DNA of 64,000 nt from Haloechinothrix aidingensis (GCF_013450155.1 NZ_JACCKD010000008.1:1-64000); one strand, 5' to 3'. Shown: positions 35,378-44,708, counted from the stretch's first letter. The notes: generated by a model from the letters alone, not told the origin. Program-made: numbers and translations.

Positions 35378-36168
35378 GACTCTGCCACTTCCGCGATCAA
35401 GTCTGCTGATTGCCGTTGCGAGAGCGCCTCCGCCCGCAGCGTCTCCCACGACGCCTTCACCGCAGATATTACCTCCGGCCGATCGACGATGAACCCGCGC
35501 TGGCCGTCGAGGTATACCGCCTCACCGGCACCATCGAAGCTGGCGATGACGAACGGACCGTCCAGGCCGGGATGCATCCCGGCCGACAACGGGATGACCT
35601 GAATCAACGTACGTGGCCGCTGGCTGGCTTCCAGGAGATACCGGCACTGGGCGTGCATCACCTGAGGCCCGCCCACCGGGCGCCGGAGAGTAGCTTCATC
35701 GACAACCGCGATGAGCATCGGCGGGTTCTCCACCGCCAAGATCGACTGGCGTTCAAGCCTGGCGGCCACACGCTGATCGACGTCGTCGTCGGTCAAGGAC
35801 GCATCAGCCCGCAGAACCGCCCGGATATAGTCCGGCGCCTGTAACAAGCCCTCCACGAGCCCCGAGTGATACGAGCGCAAGGCCGTCGCCTCTCGCTCGC
35901 GATCTCGCCACGGCAGGAACCACTCGGGCGCGACCTCGGCCTTCAGCAGTGCCTCCCGCATCCGCTCGAATCGCCCTTCCGTGTCGAAGGTGCTGTCGAG
36001 CGCGGTGGTGAGGTCCTTTTTGGGCGGACGTTGACACGTCTCCACCATCGCGATTGTCGACTTACTGACATAGGCACACGTCGCGAGTTGCTCCTGCGTC
36101 ATGCCTGCGGACTCCCGGGCGATCCGTAGCTCGTCGGCGAAGTACTGCAGCAGCGGAGACACGCTCAC
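35356..36168 (-). CDS. XRE-family regulator with DUF5753 domain
   Basis: 270-residue regulator. The helix-turn-helix (ESAGMTQEQLATCAYVSKST) is at residues ~19-38; the rest is the DUF5753 domain (EREATALRSYHSGLVEGLLQ near 95-115, ADNGMT-like core). Actinobacteria carry many copies of this XRE-DUF5753 protein with a DUF397 partner; WhiJ/BldB-type modules influence development. ATG 36168 gives the usual N-terminus (MSVSPLLQYFADELR). Overlaps the DUF397 gene and is transcribed with it. Confidence 0.87.
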   Translation of the reverse strand: MSVSPLLQYFADELRIARESAGMTQEQLATCAYVSKSTIAMVETCQRPPKKDLTTALDSTFDTEGRFERMREALLKAEVAPEWFLPWRDREREATALRSYHSGLVEGLLQAPDYIRAVLRADASLTDDDVDQRVAARLERQSILAVENPPMLIAVVDEATLRRPVGGPQVMHAQCRYLLEASQRPRTLIQVIPLSAGMHPGLDGPFVIASFDGAGEAVYLDGQRGFIVDRPEVISAVKASWETLRAEALSQRQSADLIAEVAESWISNDS

Positions 36169-36329
36169 GTCGGATCACAACCCCTCGTCCGCCGGTCACA
36201 ACCAGGCCGTGACCGCGCGAGTGCTTCCGCGCCCGGTCACGGCCACCCAGTATGGAAGCCCGAACCCGTTCACCATCGGTCCTACGTCAACTACGGACCG
36301 TACGCATCGTAGCTCTTGGGGAAGACACC

Positions 36330-36494
36330 ATGTACTGGATCTGGCTGCTGCTGTTGTTCGCCCTGCCCTTCCTGACGCTCGTGCCGTGGCGCTCCGTGCG
36401 GCTTCGCCGCCCCGCCTGGCACCGGCCGCCCCGGCAGGGGCGCCACCGCCCGCTGCCGGGCCGGGTCCGGGACGGCGCCGAGCGCGGGCTGTAG
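36330..36494 (+). CDS. Small single-helix membrane protein, unknown
   Basis: 54-residue ORF, ATG 36330 with GGGGA about 9 nt upstream. One strong hydrophobic helix at residues 2-18 (YWIWLLLLFALPFLTLV) is followed by an Arg/Pro-rich basic tail. I do not recognise it. Codon use is GC3-rich as in neighbours. It ends 11 nt before the next small ORF, with which it may form a pair. Confidence 0.5.
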   Translation: MYWIWLLLLFALPFLTLVPWRSVRLRRPAWHRPPRQGRHRPLPGRVRDGAERGL

Positions 36495-36505
36495 GGCCAC
36501 GGCCG

Positions 36506-36697
36506 ATGACCCGCGAGGAGCTCATCGACCAGCTCGCGTTCCTGCGCGGCTGGTACGGCTCGATCAACGAGCGTGAACGCAGCGGCCGCGTCGGCGAGAT
36601 CCTGCTGCTGCTCGACAGCATCGTCGACGGTCACGACATCCGTATGACCCTGCTCGACACGCTGACCACCCACCGGTGCCGGGACCACCACCGGTGA
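36506..36697 (+). CDS. Small conserved-looking protein, unknown
   Basis: 63-residue ORF MTREELIDQLAFLRGWYGSI..., predicted to be all helical with amphipathic segments (residues 3-18 and 25-50). Acidic/basic balance and GC3-rich codons look coding. The frame extends upstream through 36101 but that part resembles a shadow of other frames. It is followed by the convergent adenosine deaminase gene. No function assigned. Confidence 0.5.
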   Translation: MTREELIDQLAFLRGWYGSINERERSGRVGEILLLLDSIVDGHDIRMTLLDTLTTHRCRDHHR

Positions 36698-36719
36698 GCC
36701 CGGCGAACCACGCCGCACG

Positions 36720-37859
36720 CTAGCGGGCCGTGCGCTCCCCGCCTGCCTGGGTGAACAGGCGCTCCGCGCGGATACCGGCGTACCCGGGTTTGATCACATC
36801 GTTGATCAGCGCGAGCCGTTCGTCGAAGGGCAGGAACGCCGACTTCATCGCGTTCACCGTGAACCACTGCATGTCGTCGAGGGTGTAGCCGAAGGTGTCG
36901 ACCAGCTTCTCGAACTCGTGCGACATGGTGGTCCCGCCCATCAGCCGGTTGTCGGTGTTGACCGTGACCCGGAAGTACAGGCTGCGCAACCGGCCGATGG
37001 GGTGTTCGGCGATCGACGGCGCGGCGCCCGTCTGCACGTTCGAGGTCGGGCACATCTCCAGCGGGATCCTCCGGTCCCGCACGTAGGAGGCCAGCCGCCC
37101 CAACCGCACCGACCCGCTCCCGGTCGTGCTGATGTCGTCGACGATGCGCACCCCGTGGCCGAGCCGTTCGGCGCCGCAGTGCTGGATCGCCTCCCAGATC
37201 GAGGGCAGCCCGAAGGCCTCACCCGCGTGGATCGTGAAGTGCGCGTTCTGCCTGCGCAGGTACTCGAATGTCTCCCGGTTCCAGGTGGGCGGGAACCCGG
37301 CCTCCGGACCGGCGATGTCGAAGCCCAGCACGCCGTCGTCCCGGTAGTCCACCGCGAGCTTGGCGATCTCCGCGGCCCTGGCGTTCTGCCGCATCGCGCA
37401 CAGCAACGTCCCGACCCGGATCCGCCTGCCGGCGGCCGCCGTGCGCCGCTCGCCTTCCCGGAACCCGGCTTCGACGGCCTCGACGACCTCAGCCAGCTCC
37501 AGCCCACCTTCCTGGAACAGCTCGGGGGCGTAACGGACCTCGGCGTAGACCACGCCGTCGTCAGCCAGGTCCTCGGCGCACTCGGCCGCGACCCGGAACA
37601 GCGCCTCCGCGCTCTGCATCACCCCGACCGTGTGCGCGAACGTTTCCAGGTACCGCTCCAGAGAGCCCGAGTTGGCCGAGTCCACGAACCACCGGCCGAG
37701 CTCCTCGCTGTCGGTACTCGGCAGCTCGCGGTACCCGTGCGCCTCGGCCAGCTCGATCACCGTGGACGGGCGCAGGCCACCGTCGAGGTGATCGTGCAGG
37801 AGCACCTTGGGTGCCCGCCGGATACGGTCGGGTGTAGCGATATTCAGTTCGTCGTGCAT
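36720..37859 (-). CDS. add: Adenosine deaminase
   Basis: 379-residue zinc enzyme converting adenosine to inosine. Metal and catalytic segments: [12 protein letters not shown] near residue 22, [13 protein letters not shown] near 215, [11 protein letters not shown] near 235 and [11 protein letters not shown] near 310 (Asp-Asn, as in actinobacterial enzymes). ATG 37859 is preceded by GAGGAGG at a 5-nt spacing; a GTG two codons upstream is less favoured. Last gene of the rbsK-iunH-nupC-add unit, 43 nt after nupC, so it supplies inosine to the IunH hydrolase. Confidence 0.94.
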   Translation of the reverse strand: MHDELNIATPDRIRRAPKVLLHDHLDGGLRPSTVIELAEAHGYRELPSTDSEELGRWFVDSANSGSLERYLETFAHTVGVMQSAEALFRVAAECAEDLADDGVVYAEVRYAPELFQEGGLELAEVVEAVEAGFREGERRTAAAGRRIRVGTLLCAMRQNARAAEIAKLAVDYRDDGVLGFDIAGPEAGFPPTWNRETFEYLRRQNAHFTIHAGEAFGLPSIWEAIQHCGAERLGHGVRIVDDISTTGSGSVRLGRLASYVRDRRIPLEMCPTSNVQTGAAPSIAEHPIGRLRSLYFRVTVNTDNRLMGGTTMSHEFEKLVDTFGYTLDDMQWFTVNAMKSAFLPFDERLALINDVIKPGYAGIRAERLFTQAGGERTAR

Positions 37860-37902
37860 GCGCACCTCCTCGTATTCGTGTGACCGCCACGCATCGACAT
37901 CA

Positions 37903-39279
37903 TCAGACGAGGACTCCCGCGATAGTGGCGCTGAGCAGGTTCGCGAGCGTCCCCGCGAGGATCGCGCGGACGCCGAGCTGCGCGATCTCGGGGCGCCGGT
38001 GCGGCACCAGGCTGCCCAACCCGCCCAGCAGGATCGCCAGGGAACCGAAGTTGGCGAATCCCGTCAGCGCGAACGTCGTGATGGTGACGGTCTTGTCGGA
38101 GAACTCAGCGGCGTTCGGCGCGAACTCGGCGAACGCGACGAACTCGTTGAGCACGATCTTCTGCCCCAGATAGCTTCCCGCACTGACGGCCTCCTCCCAC
38201 GGTACGCCGATCACGGACATGACAGGCGCGAACACGTACCCGAGGATCTGCTGGAAGCTCAGGTCCGGGACCCCGAACAGCCCACCGATCGTGCCGAGAA
38301 GCATGTTGAGCAAGGCGATCAGCGAGATGAACGCGAGCAGCATGGCGCCGATGTTCAGCGCAAGCTTCAGCCCTTCGGAGGCACCTCCCGCGGCGGCGTC
38401 GATGACGTTGCGGTGCTTGCCGCCACCGTTGTCCGGGGCGTCGTCGAGCGGGCCGTCGTCCCCACCCTCGTCACCCCCGGACCCGGCACCGCCGGACACC
38501 GGCGCGGAACGCTCACCGGCACGCCCGGTGCCGCTGCCGACCCGGTCCGCCGTCTCGCTGTCACCGCCCACGCCCGCGGGCACGAGCACCTCACTGCCGG
38601 AACGCTCGCTCTGCTCCGGCGCGACCCCGCGCGGCTCGGGCACGATGATCTTCGCCATCAGCAGGCCCGCGGGCGCGGCCATGAACGCGGCGGCGAGCAG
38701 GTACTCCATCCGCGCGCCGAGCATGGAGTACCCGACGAGTACCGTTCCCGCGACAGTGGACAGACCGCAGACCATCACGGCGAAGAACTCGGACCGGCTC
38801 ATCCGGGCCAGGTAGGGCCGCACCACAAGCGGTGACTCCGTCTGCCCCAGGACGACGTTCGCCGTGGCGGCCATCGACTCCGGGCGGCTCGTGCCGAGTA
38901 CCAACCGCAGCGCCCCGCCGACGATGCGTACCACCCACTGCAGGATGTTCCAGTGGTACAGCACGGCGGTGACCGAGGCGATGAACACGATGATGGGCAG
39001 CACCTGGAAGGCGAAGACCATCTCGTTGTCCGGGAGTATCGGACCGAACAGGAAGTCGATGCCCTCGTTCGCGCTGCCGACGCCGACCTCGACGCCGTTC
39101 GCCAGCGCGAGCAGTGCCCGCTCGCCGTGTTCCCAGTACAACACGACCACGCCGATCCCGATCTGGATCGCCAGCGCCGCGAGGATGGTTCGCGGGCGGA
39201 TCGCACGGCGGTCGGTGGACAGCGCGAAGGCGATCGCCAGGATCGCGAGCATCCCGCCCGCACCCCACAACACCTGCAT
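37903..39279 (-). CDS. nupC: Concentrative nucleoside transporter NupC
   Basis: 458-residue CNT-family Na+/H+-coupled nucleoside importer. Signature segments are [20 protein letters not shown] near residues 145-165 and [18 protein letters not shown] near 395; about ten helices in all. A hydrophilic insert of roughly 70 residues, rich in Gly, Ser, Asp and Glu (about 215-285), interrupts the helices and is unusual in length. ATG 39279 has AAAGGAG 6 nt upstream. Third gene of the salvage unit, 33 nt after iunH. Confidence 0.92.
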   Translation of the reverse strand: MQVLWGAGGMLAILAIAFALSTDRRAIRPRTILAALAIQIGIGVVVLYWEHGERALLALANGVEVGVGSANEGIDFLFGPILPDNEMVFAFQVLPIIVFIASVTAVLYHWNILQWVVRIVGGALRLVLGTSRPESMAATANVVLGQTESPLVVRPYLARMSRSEFFAVMVCGLSTVAGTVLVGYSMLGARMEYLLAAAFMAAPAGLLMAKIIVPEPRGVAPEQSERSGSEVLVPAGVGGDSETADRVGSGTGRAGERSAPVSGGAGSGGDEGGDDGPLDDAPDNGGGKHRNVIDAAAGGASEGLKLALNIGAMLLAFISLIALLNMLLGTIGGLFGVPDLSFQQILGYVFAPVMSVIGVPWEEAVSAGSYLGQKIVLNEFVAFAEFAPNAAEFSDKTVTITTFALTGFANFGSLAILLGGLGSLVPHRRPEIAQLGVRAILAGTLANLLSATIAGVLV

Positions 39280-39312
39280 ACCCATCTCCTTTCCGGTCGT
39301 TGTCCGCGGGGC

Positions 39313-40272
39313 TCAGGCCACCGTGGAGACGGGTTGGGCGTGACGGGACACCGCCGTCAGGAACGTCTCGCGCAGCGCCGCCTCGTCGACCGACCACACC
39401 ACGCGCGCGTTGTGCGCCCCGCTGGCGCGCCCCGCGAGGATGCCCCTGCGCGCACGCTGGTCGACGACCGTGCTACCCCGGGTATGCGCACCGTGCAGCT
39501 CGATACGGACGTGATGCGGGTCCGTGTCGATATGCTCCGGCCAGATCGCGGCCGCCACCGCGCCCGCGTCCCCGATCGTGACCTCCCGCGTCGCGAACCG
39601 CTGTGCCTGCGCGAGCAGCAGGCTCCCGGCCAGCGCGCCCGCGGGGTCGGTGGAGCCGGACAGCCCGTGCGCCGTCTCGGTGTCCACTGTGACCTCGTAG
39701 AAGGCATCCAGCCCGTACATGGTGATCGGTACGCCGCTGCGGAATACGATGTCCGCCGCCTCCGGGTCGTGCAACAGGTTGAACTCCGCCGCGACACTGT
39801 CGTTCCCGCCGAACCCGGCCGAGCCGCCCATGACCACCATGCGATCGATCCGATCGGCCAGCTCGGGGTAGCAGGTCAGCAGGACAGCCACGTTGGTGAG
39901 CGGGGCGAGTGTGACGACGGTGAGCGGCTTCGCGGAGTCGAGCAGGGTGCGGCGGAGCACCTCCACCGCGTGCGCCTCGACCGGCTCGCGCCCGGGATCG
40001 GCAAGCCGCACCCCGCCGAGGCCGTCGCAGCCGTGCACCTGCTGCGCGTGGATGCGCTCCGCCGCGAGCGGCTGGGGGCAACCGCGAGCGACCGGGATCT
40101 GCGGTGCCCGCGCCGCGTCCAGCACCGCGAGGGTGTTGGTGACCACGCTGTCCACGTCGACGTTGCCGTCCACGCAGGTGATCGCCCGGACGTTCACGTC
40201 GGGCGCCCGTAGCGCCAGCAACAACGCCAGCGCGTCGTCGACTCCGGTGTCGACATCGAGTATTACGTCCAT
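39313..40272 (-). CDS. iunH: Inosine-uridine nucleoside hydrolase
   Basis: 319-residue nucleoside N-ribohydrolase, splitting inosine or uridine to base plus ribose. The calcium-binding DVDTGVDDALALLLAL motif starts at residue 6, and further family residues occur in VVMGGSAGFGGNDSVAAEFN. It completes the route from adenosine to free ribose. ATG 40272 follows AAGGAAG. Second gene after rbsK (28-nt gap). Base specificity not determinable. Confidence 0.92.
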   Translation of the reverse strand: MDVILDVDTGVDDALALLLALRAPDVNVRAITCVDGNVDVDSVVTNTLAVLDAARAPQIPVARGCPQPLAAERIHAQQVHGCDGLGGVRLADPGREPVEAHAVEVLRRTLLDSAKPLTVVTLAPLTNVAVLLTCYPELADRIDRMVVMGGSAGFGGNDSVAAEFNLLHDPEAADIVFRSGVPITMYGLDAFYEVTVDTETAHGLSGSTDPAGALAGSLLLAQAQRFATREVTIGDAGAVAAAIWPEHIDTDPHHVRIELHGAHTRGSTVVDQRARRGILAGRASGAHNARVVWSVDEAALRETFLTAVSRHAQPVSTVA

Positions 40273-40300
40273 CGCTCGCTACTTCCTTCTCGGTGTCGGT

Positions 40301-41233
40301 TCAGGCACAACTGGCTCGGGTACGGGGTTCGCAGAGTTGAGCGCGGAACGGCATCGCGGACTGGGCCCCGACCGCCGAGACCGCGTACGCGGAGGCTCGT
40401 ACGGCCCATTCCACGGCCGCTGGCAGGTCCTCGCCCCGCACGAGGGCATCGGCGAGCGCGCCACAGAAGGTGTCGCCGGCTCCCGTCGAGTCGACGACCG
40501 GCACCTCGGCGGCAGGGACGTGCACTGGTGCCCCGTCGCGGATCAGCAGTGCCCCGCGCTCGCCGAGGGTCACCGCCACCGCACCGGGATCCGTCACGCG
40601 CAGCGCCAGCTCACCGGCTCTGGCAACCGTGTGCGGTTCGTCCTCCCCGGTCAGCACGCCGAGCTCGGAACGGTTGGGCACGAGCACGTCCACCTGCCGG
40701 AGGATCTTCGCGGGCACGGGCCGCGCCGGTGCGGGATTGAGGATCACGGTGCCGCCCGCGAGCCGGATCGCCTCGGCGATGGCCTCGTCCGGGATCTCCA
40801 TCTGGACGATGACGGCGGAGGCACGGGACAGCATCTCGCGTGCCGCGTACACCTGTTCCGCGCCGAGCAGGCCGTTGGCTCCGGGGCTGACCACGATGGT
40901 GTTCTCCCCGGCGCTCTCGACGAACACGTAGGCCTTGCCGGTGCGGGCGTGCCCGTCCGTGCCGATGGCCTCGACCGCGACCCCTTCGTCCCGCAACCGC
41001 CCGCGGATCGCCGCACCGGCGCTGTCGGCACCTACCAGACCGACACAGGCGACGGTCCTGCCGAGGCGTGCCGCGGCGATCGCCTGGTTGGCTCCCTTGC
41101 CTCCCACGGACTCGTGGACCTCGCCCCCGAGGAGCGTCTCGCCCGGCCCCGGAAGCTGCGCGACCGGGACGACGTCGTCCATGTTGAGTGACCCGACGAC
41201 GACCACCTCCGGGTGGCTGGTGCCGACGTCCAT
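40301..41233 (-). CDS. rbsK: Ribokinase
   Basis: 310-residue PfkB-family kinase phosphorylating ribose released by IunH. Substrate motif GGKGANQAIAAARLG lies near residue 43 and the ATP/anion-hole motif VDSTGAGDTFCGALADALV near 248. ATG 41233 has GGAGG 7 nt upstream. First gene of the minus-strand unit; its start lies 26 nt from the operator-like palindrome at 41259-41276 and it is divergent from the LacI regulator. Confidence 0.93.
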   Translation of the reverse strand: MDVGTSHPEVVVVGSLNMDDVVPVAQLPGPGETLLGGEVHESVGGKGANQAIAAARLGRTVACVGLVGADSAGAAIRGRLRDEGVAVEAIGTDGHARTGKAYVFVESAGENTIVVSPGANGLLGAEQVYAAREMLSRASAVIVQMEIPDEAIAEAIRLAGGTVILNPAPARPVPAKILRQVDVLVPNRSELGVLTGEDEPHTVARAGELALRVTDPGAVAVTLGERGALLIRDGAPVHVPAAEVPVVDSTGAGDTFCGALADALVRGEDLPAAVEWAVRASAYAVSAVGAQSAMPFRAQLCEPRTRASCA

Positions 41234-41258
41234 GCGGTTGCCTCCTACCGATCAGCTG

Positions 41259-41276
41259 ACGGAAATCGATTACCGT
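41259..41276. promoter_or_regulatory. LacI-type operator, site 1
   Basis: ACGGAAATCGATTACCGT, an 18-bp palindrome with one mismatched pair and the central CG of LacI-family operators, 26 nt upstream of rbsK. A near-copy lies at 41405-41421. Confidence 0.75.
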
Positions 41277-41404
41277 GATGCACAACACTGTCGGGCGAAC
41301 GGCCTCGATTGTCAAGGGGCTACTACGGCGGGCATACGACGAGATATCGCCCCGCACGTGGAAACCATTGCGTAGCGGACACCGCATCAATAGTGTGTAC
41401 GATG

Positions 41405-41421
41405 ACGGAAACCGATTACGG
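41405..41421. promoter_or_regulatory. LacI-type operator, site 2
   Basis: ACGGAAACCGATTACGG, a near copy of site 1 located 27 nt before the LacI gene, 146 bp away. Suits autoregulation and looping between the two sites. Confidence 0.7.
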
Positions 41422-41447
41422 AAACGCGGTACTGGGGAGGACGACCC

Positions 41448-42446
41448 GTGGGCGCCACGATTCACGACGTCGCGGCTCGAGCGGGGGTCTCGGTCGCCAC
41501 AGCGTCCCGATCGCTGTCGGGTAAGCGAGGTGTCCGGCCGGAGAACCACGAGCGGGTACTCGCCGCGGCGCGCGAGCTGAACTACGAACCGAACGCCGTC
41601 GCGGCCGCCCTGCGGAGCAGGACGACACACACCATCGGCATGGTCGTGCCCCGCATCTCGAACCCGTTCTTCGCCACCATGGTCGAGGCCATCGAGCAGC
41701 AGCTCCAGGAGGGGCAGCGCAGCCTCCTGCTCGGCACGTCGCACTACGACCCCGATGTCGAGCTGCGGCAGATCCAGGCCCTGCTGGACCGGCGTGTCGA
41801 CGCGCTGATCACGATCCCGTGCCACCGCGAGCGCAGCGCGTCGGCGACCCAGCTCGCCTCGACAAGGGTCCCGACCGTCCAGCTGGACCTCCGGCTGGAG
41901 GGAAACGTCAGCGGATGGGTCGGGGTCGACAACGATGCCGGCATCGTGCAGGTCATCGAACACGTCCTCGCCGGGGGCGCGCGGAGCCTGGCCTTCGTCG
42001 GCGCATCGCCCTCCGACTCGTCCTCCCAGGAACGCCTGGACAGCTACCGGCGCGCGGCTACGCGCCTCGACGGTCCACACGGGCCGGTGCTGCTCGGCGA
42101 CTTCACCATCGAATGGGGCCAGGAGGCGGCCACGCGCCTGCTGGACGGGGACGACCTGCCCGACGCGATCGTCTGCGGCAACGACACGATCGCCCTCGGC
42201 GTGCTACGCGCGCTGACCCGGCGCGGTGTCCGGGTACCGGACGACGTGCAGGTCACCGGGTTCGACGACATCGCTTACGCCGAGCTCGCCGAACCACCGC
42301 TTACCACGATCCGCCAGCCGCAGCGGCACATGGCAGCCGAGGTGGTGCGGATGCTCACCGACCAGCTCTCCGGGGCCACCGAGAGCACCAGGCGGGTCGC
42401 CGTCGTCCCCGAGCTGATCGTGCGCGCCTCCACGGCAAGCGAGTGA
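41448..42446 (+). CDS. LacI-family transcriptional regulator
   Basis: 332-residue repressor. Headpiece TIHDVAARAGVSVATASRSL spans residues 4-23 and the hinge helix ENHERVLAAARELNYEPN follows; the periplasmic-binding-type ligand domain carries HTIGMVVPRISNPFFATMVEAIE and PDDVQVTGFDDIAYAELAEPPLTT. Start at GTG 41448. Divergent from rbsK-iunH-nupC-add with two matching operator-like sites between, so control of nucleoside salvage by a nucleoside or ribose ligand is a strong inference. No terminator-like hairpin is evident downstream. Confidence 0.92.
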   Translation: MGATIHDVAARAGVSVATASRSLSGKRGVRPENHERVLAAARELNYEPNAVAAALRSRTTHTIGMVVPRISNPFFATMVEAIEQQLQEGQRSLLLGTSHYDPDVELRQIQALLDRRVDALITIPCHRERSASATQLASTRVPTVQLDLRLEGNVSGWVGVDNDAGIVQVIEHVLAGGARSLAFVGASPSDSSSQERLDSYRRAATRLDGPHGPVLLGDFTIEWGQEAATRLLDGDDLPDAIVCGNDTIALGVLRALTRRGVRVPDDVQVTGFDDIAYAELAEPPLTTIRQPQRHMAAEVVRMLTDQLSGATESTRRVAVVPELIVRASTASE

Positions 42447-42484
42447 GCTGGCAGCCGCCTGCGGTCGCCACGCCGCGCACCTGA

Positions 42485-42600
42485 GCCATCCGGTCGCCTG
42501 GCACCGGGTGCGGACCGTTCCGGCACTACCGGGTCCTGTTCGGACTCCCCGTCGCCATCATCGCCGTCACCGTCCCGCTGATCTACACGGACACGGTTCC
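42485..42600 (+). pseudogene. Possible remnant of a small membrane protein gene
   Basis: In the frame of base 42509 the DNA reads FRHYRVLFGLPVAIIAVTVP then LIYTDTVPAV, which looks like a genuine transmembrane segment and resembles the start of small DUF3311-type proteins. The frame opens after a TGA at 42482 without a start codon and the continuation is non-membranous and Arg/Pro-rich. It is either a decayed gene or chance. Confidence 0.25.
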
Positions 42601-42706
42601 CGCGGTGTGCGAGCCGTCCGGCGCCGTCGGCCCCTCCGCGCGGCACCCGCGCGATACACCTCCGAGATGTGGCAGACGCAGCGCACACCGGGCACCAGCA
42701 CGCCCG

Positions 42707-43693
42707 CTACGAACCCGCGGGCGACCAGTCCACCACCGGCGTCGGCGGTGCCGCACCGGCGAGCACGGCGGCAGCGTTGTCGACGGCCAGCGTGCCCATG
42801 CGGTCGCGGGTCGACTGTCCCGCGCTGGCGATATGGGGCGTGAGAACCACGTTGTCGAGTTCGAGCAGCCGCGGGTCCACCCGGGGCTCGTGCTCGAACA
42901 CGTCCAGCGCCGCACCCCCGATCTCCCCCGCCCGTAGCGCGGCCACCAGCGCGTCGGTGTCCACCACGCCGCCACGCGCCGTGTTGACCAGCAGCGCGTG
43001 CTCTCGCATGGAGGCCAGTGCCACGGCGTCCACGAGGTGCCTGGTCCCGGACGTCAGCGGCGTGTGCAATGACACGATGTCGCTGGACTCGAGCACTGTG
43101 GACAGCTCGGCGTACTCCACACCGTCCGCGTCGCTTCCGGAACGTGGCAGGCTCGGGCTGAAGGCAAGTACCCGCATGTCGAACGCGCGCGCCCGGCGAG
43201 CCACCGCCCGGCCGATCCGCCCGTAACCCACGATGCCCAGCGTGCAGCCCGCCGAGACATCCAGCCCCACGAACATGCGCGGGCCCCAGATCCACGGCGT
43301 ACCGTCGCGCAGGAACCGGTCGCCCTCCGACACCCTGCGCGCCAGGTCGAGCAGCAGGGCCATGGTCAGGTCGGCGGTTGCCGCGTCGAGCACTCCCGGC
43401 GTGTTGGTCACCGTGACCCCACGCTCGCGGGCGGCGGGCACATCCACGTTGTCGTAGCCGACGGCCACGTTCGCCACCACGCGCAGCCCGGCCCCCGCGG
43501 CGTCGAGCACCTCCGCATCGATCCGCTCGGTCAGCGTGCACACGATCGCGCTCGCACCGCGCGCCGCTTCGACCAGCCACCCGCGCTCCGGGGGACCGGC
43601 ACCTCCGACGACGACCTCACGACCCAGCTCCCGCGCCGCGGCCATGGCCGCGTCCGTCAGCTCTCGCGTGACCAGAACATGCCCGTGACTCAC
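42707..43693 (-). CDS. D-2-hydroxyacid dehydrogenase (glyoxylate/hydroxypyruvate type)
   Basis: 328-residue NAD(P)-dependent reductase. The Rossmann motif GIVGYGRIGRAVARRARAF lies near residue 153, the catalytic Arg in LLVNTARGGVVD near 240, Glu in DVFEHEP near 268 and His in LTPHIASAG near 288. This combination fits glyoxylate/hydroxypyruvate reductases. GTG start 43693 with TAGCCT (minus strand, 43701-43706) 7 nt upstream and no ribosome site, so it is probably leaderless. Physiological substrate not certain. Confidence 0.9.
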   Translation of the reverse strand: MSHGHVLVTRELTDAAMAAARELGREVVVGGAGPPERGWLVEAARGASAIVCTLTERIDAEVLDAAGAGLRVVANVAVGYDNVDVPAARERGVTVTNTPGVLDAATADLTMALLLDLARRVSEGDRFLRDGTPWIWGPRMFVGLDVSAGCTLGIVGYGRIGRAVARRARAFDMRVLAFSPSLPRSGSDADGVEYAELSTVLESSDIVSLHTPLTSGTRHLVDAVALASMREHALLVNTARGGVVDTDALVAALRAGEIGGAALDVFEHEPRVDPRLLELDNVVLTPHIASAGQSTRDRMGTLAVDNAAAVLAGAAPPTPVVDWSPAGS

Positions 43694-43756
43694 GCCAGGC
43701 AGGCTACCGGTGCGCCGCGCGCGGTACCCGTCCCCTGCCGGTGTCGTGCTGTGTGG

Positions 43757-44431
43757 TTACGGGGCGAGCCGCTCGATCCGCCACTCGCCGTCGTGGCGGA
43801 CGTAGCGCAGCCGGTCGTGCATACGGTTCTCGCGGCCCTGCCAGAACTCCACCGTCTCCGGCCGGATCCGCCATCCGCCCCAGTGCGGCGGGGGCGGGAT
43901 CTCGTCGGTGTCGGCGAAACGGCGCTCCACGACCTGCAGCGCGTTCTCCAGGTTCCTGCGGTCGGGCACGACCCCGGACTGCGGCGAGGCCCACGCGCCG
44001 AGCTGGGACCCGCGCGGCCGGGAAGCCCAGTACTCCGCGGTCTCGGCGGCGCCGACCTTCTCCACCTCCCCGCGCAGGTTCACCTGCCGGTGCAGCCCGT
44101 ACCACGGGAACGTCACCGAGGCGTACCGCACGCCGCTGAGGTGGTGGCTCTTCGCGGAGGTGTAGTTGGTGTAGAAGGCGATGCCGCGCTCGCTCAGGCC
44201 CTTGCACAGCACCGTGCGAGAGGAGGGTTTGCCATCGTCGTCGGCAGTGGCCAGCACCATCGCGTTCGGCTCGGGCACCCCCGCCGCGACCGCTTCGTCC
44301 AGCCAGCGCTGGAGCTGCTCGGTCCAGGTATCGGCCAGATCGGACACGTCGAGCGACGTCCCCTCGTACGACACCCGCATAGCGGGCAGAACTACCCCGG
44401 CGTTCTTGCTGTCCGCTGCGAACTCGGTCAT
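43757..44431 (-). CDS. pdxH: Pyridoxamine 5'-phosphate oxidase
   Basis: 224-residue FMN enzyme making pyridoxal 5'-phosphate. Family segments: NAMVLATADDDGKPSSRTVL near 55-74, FYTNYTSAKSHHL near 86-98, VTFPWYGLHRQVNLRGEV near 107-124, and the C-terminal PPHWGGWRIRPETVEFWQG, which is diagnostic of true PdxH. ATG 44431 chosen because GGGAGG then lies about 9 nt upstream. It is divergent from the second citrate synthase, an arrangement known in other actinobacteria. The enzyme supplies the cofactor used by SerC nearby. Confidence 0.94.
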   Translation of the reverse strand: MTEFAADSKNAGVVLPAMRVSYEGTSLDVSDLADTWTEQLQRWLDEAVAAGVPEPNAMVLATADDDGKPSSRTVLCKGLSERGIAFYTNYTSAKSHHLSGVRYASVTFPWYGLHRQVNLRGEVEKVGAAETAEYWASRPRGSQLGAWASPQSGVVPDRRNLENALQVVERRFADTDEIPPPPHWGGWRIRPETVEFWQGRENRMHDRLRYVRHDGEWRIERLAP

Positions 44432-44708
44432 ATCGGCCACCCTCCCGCACGAAGACGAACGTACCGACGGTAGTGGGTGCCGGCACGGTCACGAAAGAGC
44501 CCTTTCGAGCCCATCGCACCGCCGAATCCTCCCCGGCGTGCGGTCCGGCACTCTACGATGCTCGGTAGACGTGACCGATCACACCGCACGGCCGATTGCC
44601 CCACCCCCGAGGGGCAGTGCACAGTAAGCGCAGCTAACGCAGCGTGGCGTCCACCTTCCGCCATGCGAGCGATCAGCACCCGCTAATCAGGCAAGGTGAG
44701 GAGTCGCT

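Noticed and set aside
36101-36697. 198-residue version of the small protein at 36506
   Set aside because: The first 135 residues are antisense to the XRE gene start or overlap the 36330 ORF and look non-coding; only the C-terminal 63 residues have protein-like composition.
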